This document shows, in pieces, positions 26,485-34,878 of a stretch of 64,000 nt of DNA (positions within the stretch are counted from its first letter, which is position 1; each line of letters opens with the position of its first letter). Source of the stretch: Arthrobacter sp042667405. GTDB taxonomy: Bacteria; Actinomycetota; Actinomycetes; Actinomycetales; Micrococcaceae. Both the position numbers and the translations under genes were made by a program. The DNA lies in assembly GCF_042667405.1 (NCBI RefSeq), contig NZ_JBHVAL010000001.1:62001-126000 (forward strand), written 5' to 3'. A model generated the notes under the pieces. It saw nothing but the letters and a program-made list of their open reading frames with translations, did no database searches and was not told the origin of the DNA.

Positions 26485-29400
26485 GTGAGCCTTGCACGAC
26501 GGCTCATTTCGGCCGGGTTCAGCGACCTTGAGAAGGGGGAGCGCTTCCTTGCTGCCCCGGAACTTGAGGGCATCGACGAGGACGCGCTGTTTGCGGGCCT
26601 TTCCATGGCTGCCAGTCCGGATACTGCCCTGCAAACCTTGGTCCGGCTGATCGAGAAGAACCCCGGCCTGAAGAAGCTGGCCGCAGCGGATCCGGACACC
26701 AGTGAGCCCCTGTACCGATTGCTGGGAGCATCGGAAGCATTGGGGGAGTTCCTGATACGCCGGCCCGAGCATTTGGATGTCTTCGACGTCCGTGTCAGCC
26801 CGGAGCCGATGCAGGCCTCCAGCGACGAACTTCGCGCGATGCTGCTTCGTTCAGTGAAGGCTGAGCCCGGGGCGCACCGGCCGGTGGCAGGCATCACCGG
26901 GCAACCTGCCTACGCTGCCTTGCGCACCGCGTACCGCCGGGGGCTCACGGAACTCGCCATCAAGGACTTGTGTGCGGCCTCGCCCCAGGACTTCATGCCC
27001 GCAGCTGGAGGTGAGCTGGCCGACCTCGCAGGGGCGGCCATCGAGGCAGCCCTCGCCGTATCCCGGGCCGAAGCGGCAGGTCACTACGACGCCGACGAAA
27101 TTGCCGACGTCGGACTGGCAGTCATCGGCATGGGCAAGTGCGGTGCCCGCGAGCTCAACTACATCTCCGACGTCGACGTTATTTACGTCATCGAGTCCGA
27201 GGGGTTGGAGGACGCCAGGGCCTCGACCATAGGTACGGCGCTGGCGTCGGGCATTTCCCGGGCAATTTCCTCTTCCGCCCCCGAACCTGGGCTGTGGGAA
27301 GTGGATGCCAATCTCCGACCGGAGGGTAAGTCGGGTCCTCTGGTGCGGACGCTGCCTTCCCACGTGAGCTACTACGCCCGCTGGGCCGAAAGCTGGGAAT
27401 TCCAGGCACTGCTAAAAGCCCGGACCATCGCCGGCGACCGGGACTTGGGCAAGCGCTATGAAAAGGCAGTGGAGCCGCTGGTGTGGTCTTCGGCAGGCCG
27501 TGAGGGTTTTGTTGAGTCAGTCCAAGCAATGCGGCGGAGGGTCACGGACTACATACCCGCGGCCGAGGAGCAGCGCCAGATCAAACTTGGTCGCGGCGGG
27601 CTGCGGGACGTCGAGTTCACTGTCCAGCTGTTGCAGCTGGTTCACGGCAAGTCCGATGAGTCCCTCCGCTGCAAGGACACGACGTCGGCCATCGCCGCGT
27701 TGTCGGGCGGCGGCTACATCGGGCGTTCCGACGCTGCTGCCTTCGACAACGCCTACCGCTATCTCCGCTTGCTCGAACACCGGATCCAGCTCTTCCAGCT
27801 GCGGCGCACGCACCTTATGCCGGTCGCTGAGGATGCCCAGCGATTCCTGGCTAAAGCCGTTCTCGGGCCCTTTTCCCAGGAACGTCCCCATCCCGACCAG
27901 CTGATGGGCGCTTGGCAAAAGACCAAAAAGTCCGTGCGGGAGCTGCATGAGCGGATCTTCTATCGTCCCCTGCTCAATACTGCGGCCAAGCTGAGCAGCG
28001 AAGATGCGAAGCTCAGCCCGGAAGCAGCCCAAGGACGCCTTGCGGCCCTGGGCTACTTGGATCCCCAGGGGGCGTTGCGGCATATTGAGGCTTTGACCGC
28101 CGGTGTCAGCCGTCGAGCGGCGTTGCAGCGGCAGTTGCTGCCGATCCTTTTGGGTTGGCTTGCTGAAGGAGTCGATCCGGACGCAGGGCTGCTCGCCTTC
28201 CGACGGGTCAGTGAAGCCCTTGGCACCACGCACTGGTACCTTGGGCTGCTCCGTGATTCCCAGGCCGCGGCTGAGCGCTTGTGCCAGGTCCTGGCGAACT
28301 CCCGCTTGATCTCGGACCTGCTGGAAGTCTCGCCCGAGTCGGTTGCGTGGCTGGGCAGCGACAAGGAGCTGGCCCCGGTGTCCTTCGACGCTCAGTGGCA
28401 GGAAATCCAGTCCAAGCTGTCCCGGCATCCGGATCCTGAGAACGCCATGCGGCTCATCCGGTTGATCCGGCGCAGGGAAATCCTGCGGACCGCCATTGCG
28501 GACAGCGCGGGGCTCCTCGACCAGGATGCGGTGGGCGTAGCTCTGGCCGAGACGGACCGGGCTGCCGTGCTGGGAGCGCTGCATGTGGCTGAGGCTGTTG
28601 TTGCCGACTCCGGACCGCTGAAGACAGACGTCCTGGTCGTGGCGATGGGAAGGCAGGGCGGCCGTGAGATCGGCTACGGTTCGGATGCCGACGTCATGTA
28701 CGTTCACCGTGCCCGCCCTGGCTTCAGCGACGCCGAGGCACAGGAACAGGCGACGGCGATTGTCGCCAAGATCTCCAGCTTCCTCACCCAGCCGCTCAAG
28801 CCCGCCATCATGGCTGAGCGGGTACTCATGGTCGACGCCGACCTCCGGCCGGAGGGCAAGAACGGCGCCATGGTGCGGTCCTTGGATTCCTATGCGGAGT
28901 ACTACCGCCGGTGGTCCCTTATCTGGGAGTCCCAGGCCCTGCTGCGTGCACGTCCGATGGCCGGCTCGGATGAGCTGGCGGCGGACTTTGTCGCGCTGAT
29001 TGATCCCATCCGGTATCCCGACGAGCTCAAGGAACAGGACGTCCGCGAAATCAGGCGCATCAAGGCCCGTGTGGAGTCCGAACGCCTGCCCCGGGGCGCG
29101 GATCCTGCCCGGCATGTCAAACTTGGCCGTGGCGGACTCAGCGACGTCGAATGGCTGGTGCAACTGATCCAGCTGCAGCACGCGGGCAAGCATCCGGAGT
29201 TGCGGACGAGTTCGACGCTGGAAGCCCTTGCTGCTGCCGACGAACTGGAATTCATTGGCGAGGGAGACGCGGCATTGCTCCGTGAGGCGTGGCGCCTGGC
29301 CAGCCGAATCCGCTCGGCCAACGTCATCGTGACCGGACGCGCCTCGGATGTCCTGCCTTCGTCCCGCAAGGATCTTGAAGCCGTTGCGCGCTGGTGCGGT

Positions 29401-29496
29401 TACCCGCCCGGTAACGCCGGACACTTCGAAGAGCACTACCTGCGGCTGAGCCGCCGGGCCAGGGCGGTCTTCGAGAAGATGTTCTACGCCAACTAG
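26485..29496 (+). CDS. glnE: GlnE, glutamine synthetase adenylyltransferase
   Basis: GlnE attaches and removes AMP on glutamine synthetase in response to nitrogen signals. The 1003-residue protein has two nucleotidyltransferase domains: GMGKCGARELNYISDVDVIYV region (~213-233) and MGRQGGREIGYGSDADVMYV (~719-738). Each is followed by a DLRPEGK element and a helical domain. It is co-transcribed with glnA2, but its likely target is GlnA1, whose gene is interrupted beside it by the prophage junction. Confidence 0.95.
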   Translation: MSLARRLISAGFSDLEKGERFLAAPELEGIDEDALFAGLSMAASPDTALQTLVRLIEKNPGLKKLAAADPDTSEPLYRLLGASEALGEFLIRRPEHLDVFDVRVSPEPMQASSDELRAMLLRSVKAEPGAHRPVAGITGQPAYAALRTAYRRGLTELAIKDLCAASPQDFMPAAGGELADLAGAAIEAALAVSRAEAAGHYDADEIADVGLAVIGMGKCGARELNYISDVDVIYVIESEGLEDARASTIGTALASGISRAISSSAPEPGLWEVDANLRPEGKSGPLVRTLPSHVSYYARWAESWEFQALLKARTIAGDRDLGKRYEKAVEPLVWSSAGREGFVESVQAMRRRVTDYIPAAEEQRQIKLGRGGLRDVEFTVQLLQLVHGKSDESLRCKDTTSAIAALSGGGYIGRSDAAAFDNAYRYLRLLEHRIQLFQLRRTHLMPVAEDAQRFLAKAVLGPFSQERPHPDQLMGAWQKTKKSVRELHERIFYRPLLNTAAKLSSEDAKLSPEAAQGRLAALGYLDPQGALRHIEALTAGVSRRAALQRQLLPILLGWLAEGVDPDAGLLAFRRVSEALGTTHWYLGLLRDSQAAAERLCQVLANSRLISDLLEVSPESVAWLGSDKELAPVSFDAQWQEIQSKLSRHPDPENAMRLIRLIRRREILRTAIADSAGLLDQDAVGVALAETDRAAVLGALHVAEAVVADSGPLKTDVLVVAMGRQGGREIGYGSDADVMYVHRARPGFSDAEAQEQATAIVAKISSFLTQPLKPAIMAERVLMVDADLRPEGKNGAMVRSLDSYAEYYRRWSLIWESQALLRARPMAGSDELAADFVALIDPIRYPDELKEQDVREIRRIKARVESERLPRGADPARHVKLGRGGLSDVEWLVQLIQLQHAGKHPELRTSSTLEALAAADELEFIGEGDAALLREAWRLASRIRSANVIVTGRASDVLPSSRKDLEAVARWCGYPPGNAGHFEEHYLRLSRRARAVFEKMFYAN

Positions 29497-29541
29497 CCCG
29501 GTCCGCGTTTGTTGTGCCACTCCCACGGAAGGATGTGGAAA

Positions 29542-30063
29542 ATGCCTGCTGCTGATGTGTGGTTGATTCCCCTCAAAATGCTCGACGACGACGCCCGGGC
29601 CATCCAGCTGGGCGCTGTCGCGGAGTTGGCAATAAAGGAGAGCCAACGCGCTTTCGTGGGGGAGCCCCTGCGGATGATGCTGATCGCGTTGGAAGAAGAG
29701 TCGCGTTTGCCCTACGTCATCGAATCCCAGGGAACCGCCGTCGGTGTGCTGACCCTGCAATCCGGGGCGGCCACGCTCGCTGGCTGGCCGGACGATCATT
29801 CAGTCTGGCTGCTTCGGGGATTCCTGATTGACTCCTTGCAGCAGGGACGCGGCCTGGGCAGCCGGGCGGCCGAGGCCGCCGTGGAAGAAGCCCGGAAACT
29901 GACCTCCCGGCACCTCGGTGGGCAGACCGGCGTCGTACTGTCCGTCAACGAGCGCAATCCGGCGGGGCAGGCCGCTTACACAAAAGCCGGCTTCGTGGAC
30001 TCCGGCCGGTACTTGGGCGGTAACTCAGGGCCGCAGAGGACAATGTATAAAGCCTTCCACTGA
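29542..30063 (+). CDS. GNAT-family N-acetyltransferase
   Basis: This 173-residue protein has the GNAT acetyl-CoA loop QGRGLGSRAAEAAVEEA near residue 98-114, preceded by the beta-4 strand WLLRGFLIDSLQ. The C-terminal part SVNERNPAGQAAYTKAGF is the usual motif B. The substrate is unknown. The ATG at 29542 has GGAAGGA eight bases upstream. The start upstream at 29509 has no such signal. Confidence 0.85.
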   Translation: MPAADVWLIPLKMLDDDARAIQLGAVAELAIKESQRAFVGEPLRMMLIALEEESRLPYVIESQGTAVGVLTLQSGAATLAGWPDDHSVWLLRGFLIDSLQQGRGLGSRAAEAAVEEARKLTSRHLGGQTGVVLSVNERNPAGQAAYTKAGFVDSGRYLGGNSGPQRTMYKAFH

Positions 30064-30138
30064 CACATACTTTGCCTCCGACACTAAGGATCCTTATAGA
30101 CTTTAGCTGTCACTGATCTCGAATCGGAGGGAAAGTCC

Positions 30139-30489
30139 ATGGAATACAACGGAAGCCCGACTGAAAAAGCTGTTAATGCCGGGGAACTGGACCGGCGCCA
30201 CGTGGGTCAATCGGTCAGCTTTCAGCCCAATGACTTCACGGTGGTCTTTGGCACCATTGCCGGCATTGCGCGGACCGAAGCCCTCGTCTATTTGTCCCTC
30301 GACGGCGTCGGCGGCGGCACCCATCTGAAGGACGAGTACGACCTGCCGATCGACCACAAGGTCTACCTGCAGCTCGATCCCCTGGGCAGTGCGGAAAAGG
30401 GACTTTCCGAGGCAGCCAGCTTCGTCAAGGAGAAGCTGGATGACATCACGAAGAACCTCAGGGACCGGGAGCAAGGTAAATCCGAGTAA
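30139..30489 (+). CDS. small hypothetical protein
   Basis: This 116-residue soluble protein is rich in Asp, Glu and Gly, with no signal peptide. The middle (FQPNDFTVVFGTIAGIARTEALVYLSLDG) looks like small beta strands, and the C-terminus (AASFVKEKLDDITKNLRDRE) like an amphipathic helix. I do not recognise the family. ATG 30139 has GGAGGG upstream. It is the last host gene before the prophage and faces the expected glnA1. Confidence 0.7.
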   Translation: MEYNGSPTEKAVNAGELDRRHVGQSVSFQPNDFTVVFGTIAGIARTEALVYLSLDGVGGGTHLKDEYDLPIDHKVYLQLDPLGSAEKGLSEAASFVKEKLDDITKNLRDREQGKSE

Positions 30490-30502
30490 TCCCGGCGCAT
30501 AA

Positions 30503-30543
30503 AAGAAGGCCAGCCCCATCCTCGCGGAGGGGCTGGCCTTCTT
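30503..30543. terminator. bidirectional terminator between host gene and glnA1 end
   Basis: A perfect 15-bp stem, AAGAAGGCCAGCCCC with GGGGCTGGCCTTCTT, encloses an 11-base loop. It has T runs on both strands, so it can end both the hypothetical gene and the converging glnA1. It lies just on the host side of the prophage junction. Confidence 0.9.
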
Positions 30544-30590
30544 GTGTATAAGCCTGGAGCTTAGACGCCGTAGTAGAGCTCGAACTAAAC
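30544..30590. other. attL-like junction of the prophage
   Basis: Host-like sequence (glnA terminator and the last seven codons) runs into unrelated sequence near 30585. Genes before this point are chromosomal and after it phage-like. The exact core cannot be set without the other junction. The likely shared core contains the stop and FELYYGV codons. Confidence 0.65.
30561..30584 (-). pseudogene. glnA: last codons of glnA1 left at the prophage junction
   Basis: Read on the minus strand these bases encode FELYYGV and a TAA stop, the usual C-terminus of type I glutamine synthetase. The codon before TTC is TAG (30587-30585), so homology stops abruptly here. Mycobacteria and relatives have glnA1 converging on glnE at this place, which supports the call. 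The rest of glnA1 is expected at the other end of the prophage, outside the window, where phage DNA could restore its 3' end. Confidence 0.75.
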
Positions 30591-30626
30591 AAACCTTGGT
30601 GACCGTCGTTTAGCGGCGTTGAATCT

Positions 30627-30640
30627 CTCTAGATCTAGAG
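30627..30640. repeat. 14-bp perfect palindrome CTCTAGATCTAGAG
   Basis: A perfect 14-bp inverted repeat without a spacer lies about 40 bases inside the prophage junction. It could be a recombinase or repressor site. Nothing else in the sequence fixes its role. Confidence 0.6.
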
Positions 30641-30680
30641 GTTTTCCGGGTTGATCGTTGTTGGTGATTTTCTGCCGTTT

Positions 30681-30710
30681 TCGGACCTCTTGCGGACTGT
30701 CTGCGGACTA
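30681..30710. repeat. direct repeats with about 10-bp period near attL
   Basis: CGGAC occurs at 30682, 30693 and 30703. The last two copies extend to TGCGGACT exactly one helical turn apart. Phased direct repeats beside an att site are typical of Xis or integrase arm sites, and the Xis-like gene is adjacent. Binding is inferred. Confidence 0.55.
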
Positions 30711-30989
30711 CGAGGCCTTTCGGCCGGCCCTGGTCCCAATCTGCGGCCCGCGCTTGTGCGCAGATCCAATTCGGGGAGCTGATCTAGGGTCCGGCGCAGG
30801 CTGCTTGCGGTACATCGCTTGAATAGCCTTTACATCTTCGGCTGAGAACCGGATTTCGCGTTCACCGAACTGGTGATGCGGCCACGAATCCTTTTTCTTG
30901 AGCCGGTAAGCCGTTGAACGGCTGATCTGGAAAAGAGCCGCGACTTCCTCCGTCGTGAGCATTGGGGGTTCTGTGCTGTTAGTACTCAT
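30708..30989 (-). CDS. Xis/AlpA-like helix-turn-helix protein
   Basis: This 93-residue protein has a helix-turn-helix, MLTTEEVAALFQISRSTAYRLKKKDSWP, then a wing-like HHQFGEREIRFSAEDVKAI. The arrangement fits excisionase/AlpA-type DNA-binding proteins. A basic Arg/Lys/Gly tail follows. Its place next to attL and the phased repeats suggests control of excision. ATG 30989 has no Shine-Dalgarno but has TACCGT seven bases upstream. No integrase is visible in the window. Confidence 0.7.
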   Translation of the reverse strand: MSTNSTEPPMLTTEEVAALFQISRSTAYRLKKKDSWPHHQFGEREIRFSAEDVKAIQAMYRKQPAPDPRSAPRIGSAHKRGPQIGTRAGRKAS

Positions 30990-31098
30990 AGCGGAGACGG
31001 TAGACGCTTGCCCGGGACTGTCAGCAACTCCGTGACGAGCTGGCCACGTGCTGACATACTCGAAAGTAGTAAGCCGCCAAGTAACTTCGAGTGTCAAA

Positions 31099-31236
31099 CT
31101 ACCCAGTCTTTGTAGGTAAGTACTCAAAGTCGGGCTCCAAGTCTTCAAACGGTGACCGGACTATTACGCTGCCCCGGTCTTCCGCGTTCAGCTCTGCCAT
31201 CATCTTGTCGAAACCCTCTGGGTCAAACTTCGCCAT
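31099..31236 (-). CDS. very small acidic protein
   Basis: This 45-codon frame starts MAKFDPEGFDKMMAELNAED and ends EYLPTKTG. It is acidic and has no known motif. Support comes from TATGTT exactly seven bases before the ATG, the same signal as its neighbours, and from lying in an otherwise empty 340-base gap. It could be a leader for the Xis-like gene downstream on the same strand. Confidence 0.5.
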   Translation of the reverse strand: MAKFDPEGFDKMMAELNAEDRGSVIVRSPFEDLEPDFEYLPTKTG

Positions 31237-31328
31237 GTCCCGAAACATACATGCTGGCACGGACAGTCTCCCGTGGAGTTGGGTGGCCTCTCTTTTAATT
31301 GGTGGCTGCTTTGGTTAATATGCGGTGC

Positions 31329-31847
31329 ATGAGGAAAATTTGGGGGCTTATCCTGCTTGTATCTGTCGGGCTGACAGGGTGTTCATCCACCGGTAGCGAG
31401 CCCGCGTCGGTCGCGTCTACAGTTGTCACGCCCACACCAACGCCCACACCGACCGCTACGGTCGCCCAGTTCGCGAGCATCATCACCGAACGGGAAGAAG
31501 GTTGGCGGGAGTACGAAGACAACATCGTTGCCTGCGCCTTGGCGTCGATGGGGGACACTGCAATTGATTTCGCAAAGCGGACCACCTGTGGGTACACGGT
31601 GAGCACGGTTGTGTTGACCGCGAAACAGGCGGCGATACAGATACGGAAGCTGCCTGCACCGCCTGCCGAGTTGCAGGGTCTGGTTACTCGGACGCTCACC
31701 AACTTGGATGTTCTCGCGAAGAACCCAGCCCCGACTGCGTGCCAGGACAAACAAAGCGAAGCCTGCGACGCCGCAATAACTCAGGCCAACGGGGAAATCC
31801 GTCCGCTAATCACCGTTTTGGACGCCTGGAAGCCATACACCGGGTAG
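31329..31847 (+). CDS. prophage lipoprotein
   Basis: This 172-residue protein starts MRKIWGLILLVSVGLTGCSS, a classical lipoprotein signal with lipobox LTGC, so it should be anchored outside the membrane. A Thr/Pro linker (TPTPTPTPT) follows, then a helical domain with four Cys that could form two disulfides (VACALA, TTCGY, TACQDK, EACDA). No family is recognised. TAATAT seven bases before ATG 31329 suggests a leaderless transcript. Lysogenic conversion of the cell surface is a reasonable inference. Confidence 0.75.
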   Translation: MRKIWGLILLVSVGLTGCSSTGSEPASVASTVVTPTPTPTPTATVAQFASIITEREEGWREYEDNIVACALASMGDTAIDFAKRTTCGYTVSTVVLTAKQAAIQIRKLPAPPAELQGLVTRTLTNLDVLAKNPAPTACQDKQSEACDAAITQANGEIRPLITVLDAWKPYTG

Positions 31848-31899
31848 GACACCTATCGCTTTTCGCACGTACCGTCGGCACTTACCTAGGATGGGTGAC

Positions 31900-32595
31900 A
31901 TGATTGCCGCCGAAATTCTAAGTGCCGTTGGTCAAGGCTCATCCCTGACTGACTACACACCGGCCGTCATCGGACTTGTTGGAACATTGGTTGGTGCGAG
32001 TATTGGCTTGGCATTCAATTCGTTTGCTCACAAGGAACAAAAGCGGCGACATATCAACGAAAAAGTTGTTGAGCTACTGCGACGAACCGATGCGATCCGC
32101 TCCGCCTATACAGAAGTCTTTAAGGACTCCCAGAGCTACGGCGGCGGTACTGAACTAAGTGCGGTCAACGACCGTCGGGAAATTGCTAACAGACCTCGTC
32201 TTGATATCGCCATGTCCCAGAGCGCTGAAGCACGAATCGTTTTGGACTATATACGCCTCACGGCGGATCCAACGACGTCATGGCTCGCACGCGAGGTAAC
32301 AGATAGCAGCCGGACCCTCCAAGTGGCGATCAAAGGCTATGTGGAGAAGGGCCGGCCAGTCTTGCGCACTTACCTGCAGAATTACGGGGAGACTCGAAAT
32401 GCGCTGATATCACATCTTGCCCCAAAACCACCGGCCCCTAATGGACCGCGGGTGCTGGCAAACAAGTTCTCTCATTGGGCGGCTAGGCATCGCGCCGATG
32501 ACGTGGGCGTAGAAACAGATGACGTAGTTGAACCGTTAGAGATCGCGGAACATGCATCAAGCAGTCACCTGCCCAATACTCCCGCCCAGGACTAA
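31900..32595 (+). CDS. membrane-anchored helical protein
   Basis: This roughly 231-residue protein has a hydrophobic helix (PAVIGLVGTLVGASIGLAF), then a long charged, mainly helical part starting HKEQKRRHINEKVVELLRR. No enzyme motif is visible. The layout resembles the protein at 34136, so the two may be paralogues. ATG 31900 has TAGGAT seven bases upstream. An in-frame ATG at 31891 overlaps that box. It may act against other phages at the membrane, but nothing shows this directly. Confidence 0.65.
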   Translation: MIAAEILSAVGQGSSLTDYTPAVIGLVGTLVGASIGLAFNSFAHKEQKRRHINEKVVELLRRTDAIRSAYTEVFKDSQSYGGGTELSAVNDRREIANRPRLDIAMSQSAEARIVLDYIRLTADPTTSWLAREVTDSSRTLQVAIKGYVEKGRPVLRTYLQNYGETRNALISHLAPKPPAPNGPRVLANKFSHWAARHRADDVGVETDDVVEPLEIAEHASSSHLPNTPAQD

Positions 32596-32658
32596 CAGGG
32601 AACGATGTTGTCGCTGTTATGTGCAGCGGGGGAAGCCCCACTTGGTAGCGTTATCGGC

Positions 32659-32916
32659 ATGCCTGAAGATCATAAGCCGAGCCCCCGTTTCCTGACGATT
32701 GATCAGGTCGCCGAGGAACTGGCGACCAGTGAGGTTCAAATCCGGGCCATGCTCAAGACCGGCCAGCTCAAAGGTATCCAGATCGGTGGTCGCAACGTCT
32801 GGCGCATAGGGCGTCAAGACCTTGAAGACTTCATCCAAGACGCCTACCGGCAAGTTAGCGAACGAATCGCAGCGGGCAGCATGGAGGATACCGAAGCAAT
32901 GGAGGCCAACTCGTGA
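32659..32916 (+). CDS. helix-turn-helix DNA-binding protein
   Basis: This 85-residue protein reads RFLTIDQVAEELATSEVQIRAML, then GIQIGGRNVWRIGRQDLEDFI, a MerR/BldC-type HTH with a wing as found in many small actinobacterial regulators. It is probably the regulator of the cargo genes that follow. The stop overlaps the next GTG start by four bases. TAGCGT lies seven bases before ATG 32659. Confidence 0.75.
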   Translation: MPEDHKPSPRFLTIDQVAEELATSEVQIRAMLKTGQLKGIQIGGRNVWRIGRQDLEDFIQDAYRQVSERIAAGSMEDTEAMEANS

Positions 32917-34139
32917 GCAGTGCTGATCCCTCGCAAGCTGAACCTGGGTCGCAGAAAGACATACCAAAAACGGACGAGAAGAAAGGGATGTCCCTCTGGC
33001 CCGTCTTTGCCATAGGTTTCGTCGTTTCGTTGGTTGTCATGATGGGCTTCGTCTACTTTTTCGCTGCCTACAACACCCGCGACTGGAGCCCCTGGGACAC
33101 CCGTCCCTTAATGACCGGAGACACCCTTTTCGGCATCATTCGAAACGCGGTGACCCTCGCTGCTGCCCTCGGTGTGGGCATTACGCTCTTCTTCTCGTAC
33201 CGGAAGCAGCAGACGGCGGAAGCTACCCAGCGCATTTCCGCCGAGGCCCAGAAAATCGCAGCGGAGGCGTTGCAGCTCACTGCAGAACAGCACGGCAGTG
33301 ACGTTACTAAAAGCATGCGCGAGCGTTTCAGCCAGGCCGCTGAACATCTAGGGAGTCCTAATGCTTCGCTCGCGATAGCCGGAGCGTATTCTCTGGAAGC
33401 CCTCGCGAGTGAATGGTATGACGCTGGTAACTTTCGGGAGCGTCAGAACTGTATTGATCTGCTCTGCGCTTACCCTATGATCGCAGCGCAGCACACCGAA
33501 CAGAAGGGATTCCAGGCAGCCTCGGTGAGGTCAGCGGTCGCGACTAGGGTATTCTCCCATCTAGCCCGGAACCTTCAGCCGCGGGACTACTGGGCCGTCA
33601 GGATTGATATGGGGAATCCTGCCTTCATGGACGCCTTATCAGACCTGTATATCGATGGAGCTTATGTCGACTTTCGATATCTGTCCCCGGGTGAAGAACA
33701 TGGCTACTTCAAACACCTGGAGATCGTAAGGGGCACACTCGACCTTGGATCAATGGATCTAGACCGGGCGCATCTCTACTTCTACAAGAGTCGATTTAGC
33801 GGCGGTCAGGTGTCGGTAGGCCTTGGCGAGGAGTACCGCACCCGCGGATCTATCGCATTCAGAGAGTGTGAGTTCGGCGGCACCGATTTCCAAGTCCCAT
33901 ACACTCGACGTGGTGAGTTTTCGCTAACCTTCTACAACTGCACCTTCAGCGCGGGCTCGTTCTTCAACGACAGCACGGCGCCTCGCAGCCTGTCTTTTTA
34001 CGAATGCCACTTTAATAGCCAGGTTTTCCCGACTGAATCCGGATCATGGCTTGAGCGCGTAAACGTACACATCGATGCGGACACCACGTTCGCAGAAGGA
34101 GTGCCTGCGCTGACCTCCCTAGCCGCGTCAAACAAATGA
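32913..34139 (+). CDS. two-TM protein with pentapeptide-like beta-helix domain
   Basis: This 408-residue protein has two hydrophobic segments (~27-50 and ~73-92), then a coiled-coil stretch (QQTAEATQRISAEAQKIAAEA). Next is an ERFSQAAEHLGSPNASLAI...RQNCIDLLCAYP section like the one found in membrane pentapeptide-repeat proteins. The C-terminal part has four repeats of the type F-[YR]-x-[CS]-x-F, for example FYNCTF and FYECHF, which suggests a right-handed beta helix. The GTG start overlaps the HTH gene, so the two are coupled. The role is unknown. Confidence 0.65.
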   Translation: MSSADPSQAEPGSQKDIPKTDEKKGMSLWPVFAIGFVVSLVVMMGFVYFFAAYNTRDWSPWDTRPLMTGDTLFGIIRNAVTLAAALGVGITLFFSYRKQQTAEATQRISAEAQKIAAEALQLTAEQHGSDVTKSMRERFSQAAEHLGSPNASLAIAGAYSLEALASEWYDAGNFRERQNCIDLLCAYPMIAAQHTEQKGFQAASVRSAVATRVFSHLARNLQPRDYWAVRIDMGNPAFMDALSDLYIDGAYVDFRYLSPGEEHGYFKHLEIVRGTLDLGSMDLDRAHLYFYKSRFSGGQVSVGLGEEYRTRGSIAFRECEFGGTDFQVPYTRRGEFSLTFYNCTFSAGSFFNDSTAPRSLSFYECHFNSQVFPTESGSWLERVNVHIDADTTFAEGVPALTSLAASNK

Positions 34140-34798
34140 GTACCAGGCACATTTTAGGCCTCGTATCTGAAGGAGGTCAGGTGGTTCAGGCTACCCCTGA
34201 CATATTTTCAAGCATGTTGCCGGCGCTTATCGGGTTCTGTGGGGTGATCGTCGGTGGTGTCCTTCAGGTCGTAGCGAAGCACCGAGCTGATCGTTACTCC
34301 CACATGATGGAATTGCGACGAGAAGTAGCTGACTTGATTGTGTCCGTGAGCGGTTTTGCGACTGCGATTGTACAGTCTGCCGTGTGGATTGATAGCGTCC
34401 GTGAGGATCTGAAAGCCAGGCTAGTGAACGACCCCCAGGCTGAAGCGGATATAGATGATGACTACCATGAGCGCCTCGGTGAGGCGATGATCACTGGCTA
34501 CCGTGAATCAGCTCAGAAATCTGCGCGTCTACTAGTTGCCAGTGACCAAAGAATTGCTGACCATGTGGGCTCTCTCCAACTCAGGCTCGCTGATGTAATC
34601 AACGAAGTTGGTTACATGCATGCCGGCAACGTTCACATTTCAGAGGCACGGGCAAAAGAGATACAGCAATACATCATGGAGCGAATCAATGTGCTCGTGA
34701 ATATGGTCGCTCCAGCGAAATGGGAACGTTTCTCGAACTTCCGGTCTGCTAAGCGAGCAGAAAGCCTACTAATCAAGGAGCGGGCCAAGCGGCTTTGA
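34136..34798 (+). CDS. membrane-anchored helical protein (paralogue-like)
   Basis: This 220-residue protein has one hydrophobic segment (SSMLPALIGFCGVIVGGVLQ) and then a charged helical region, HRADRYSHMMELRREVADL. It shares the pattern P-A-x-I-G-x-x-G-x-x-V-G, then H-x-x-x-R-x-x-H, with the protein at 31900. It starts in an ATGA overlap with the gene before it, so HTH, beta-helix protein and this one form one operon. No catalytic motif is visible. Confidence 0.6.
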   Translation: MSTRHILGLVSEGGQVVQATPDIFSSMLPALIGFCGVIVGGVLQVVAKHRADRYSHMMELRREVADLIVSVSGFATAIVQSAVWIDSVREDLKARLVNDPQAEADIDDDYHERLGEAMITGYRESAQKSARLLVASDQRIADHVGSLQLRLADVINEVGYMHAGNVHISEARAKEIQQYIMERINVLVNMVAPAKWERFSNFRSAKRAESLLIKERAKRL

Positions 34799-34878
34799 GG
34801 TGCACCTGGACTTCGGTGTCAGTTTGTATCTGCAGTTGGTTCAATGGCGGGCGCCGGAATGCGTTAAAGTGTCTCCTT

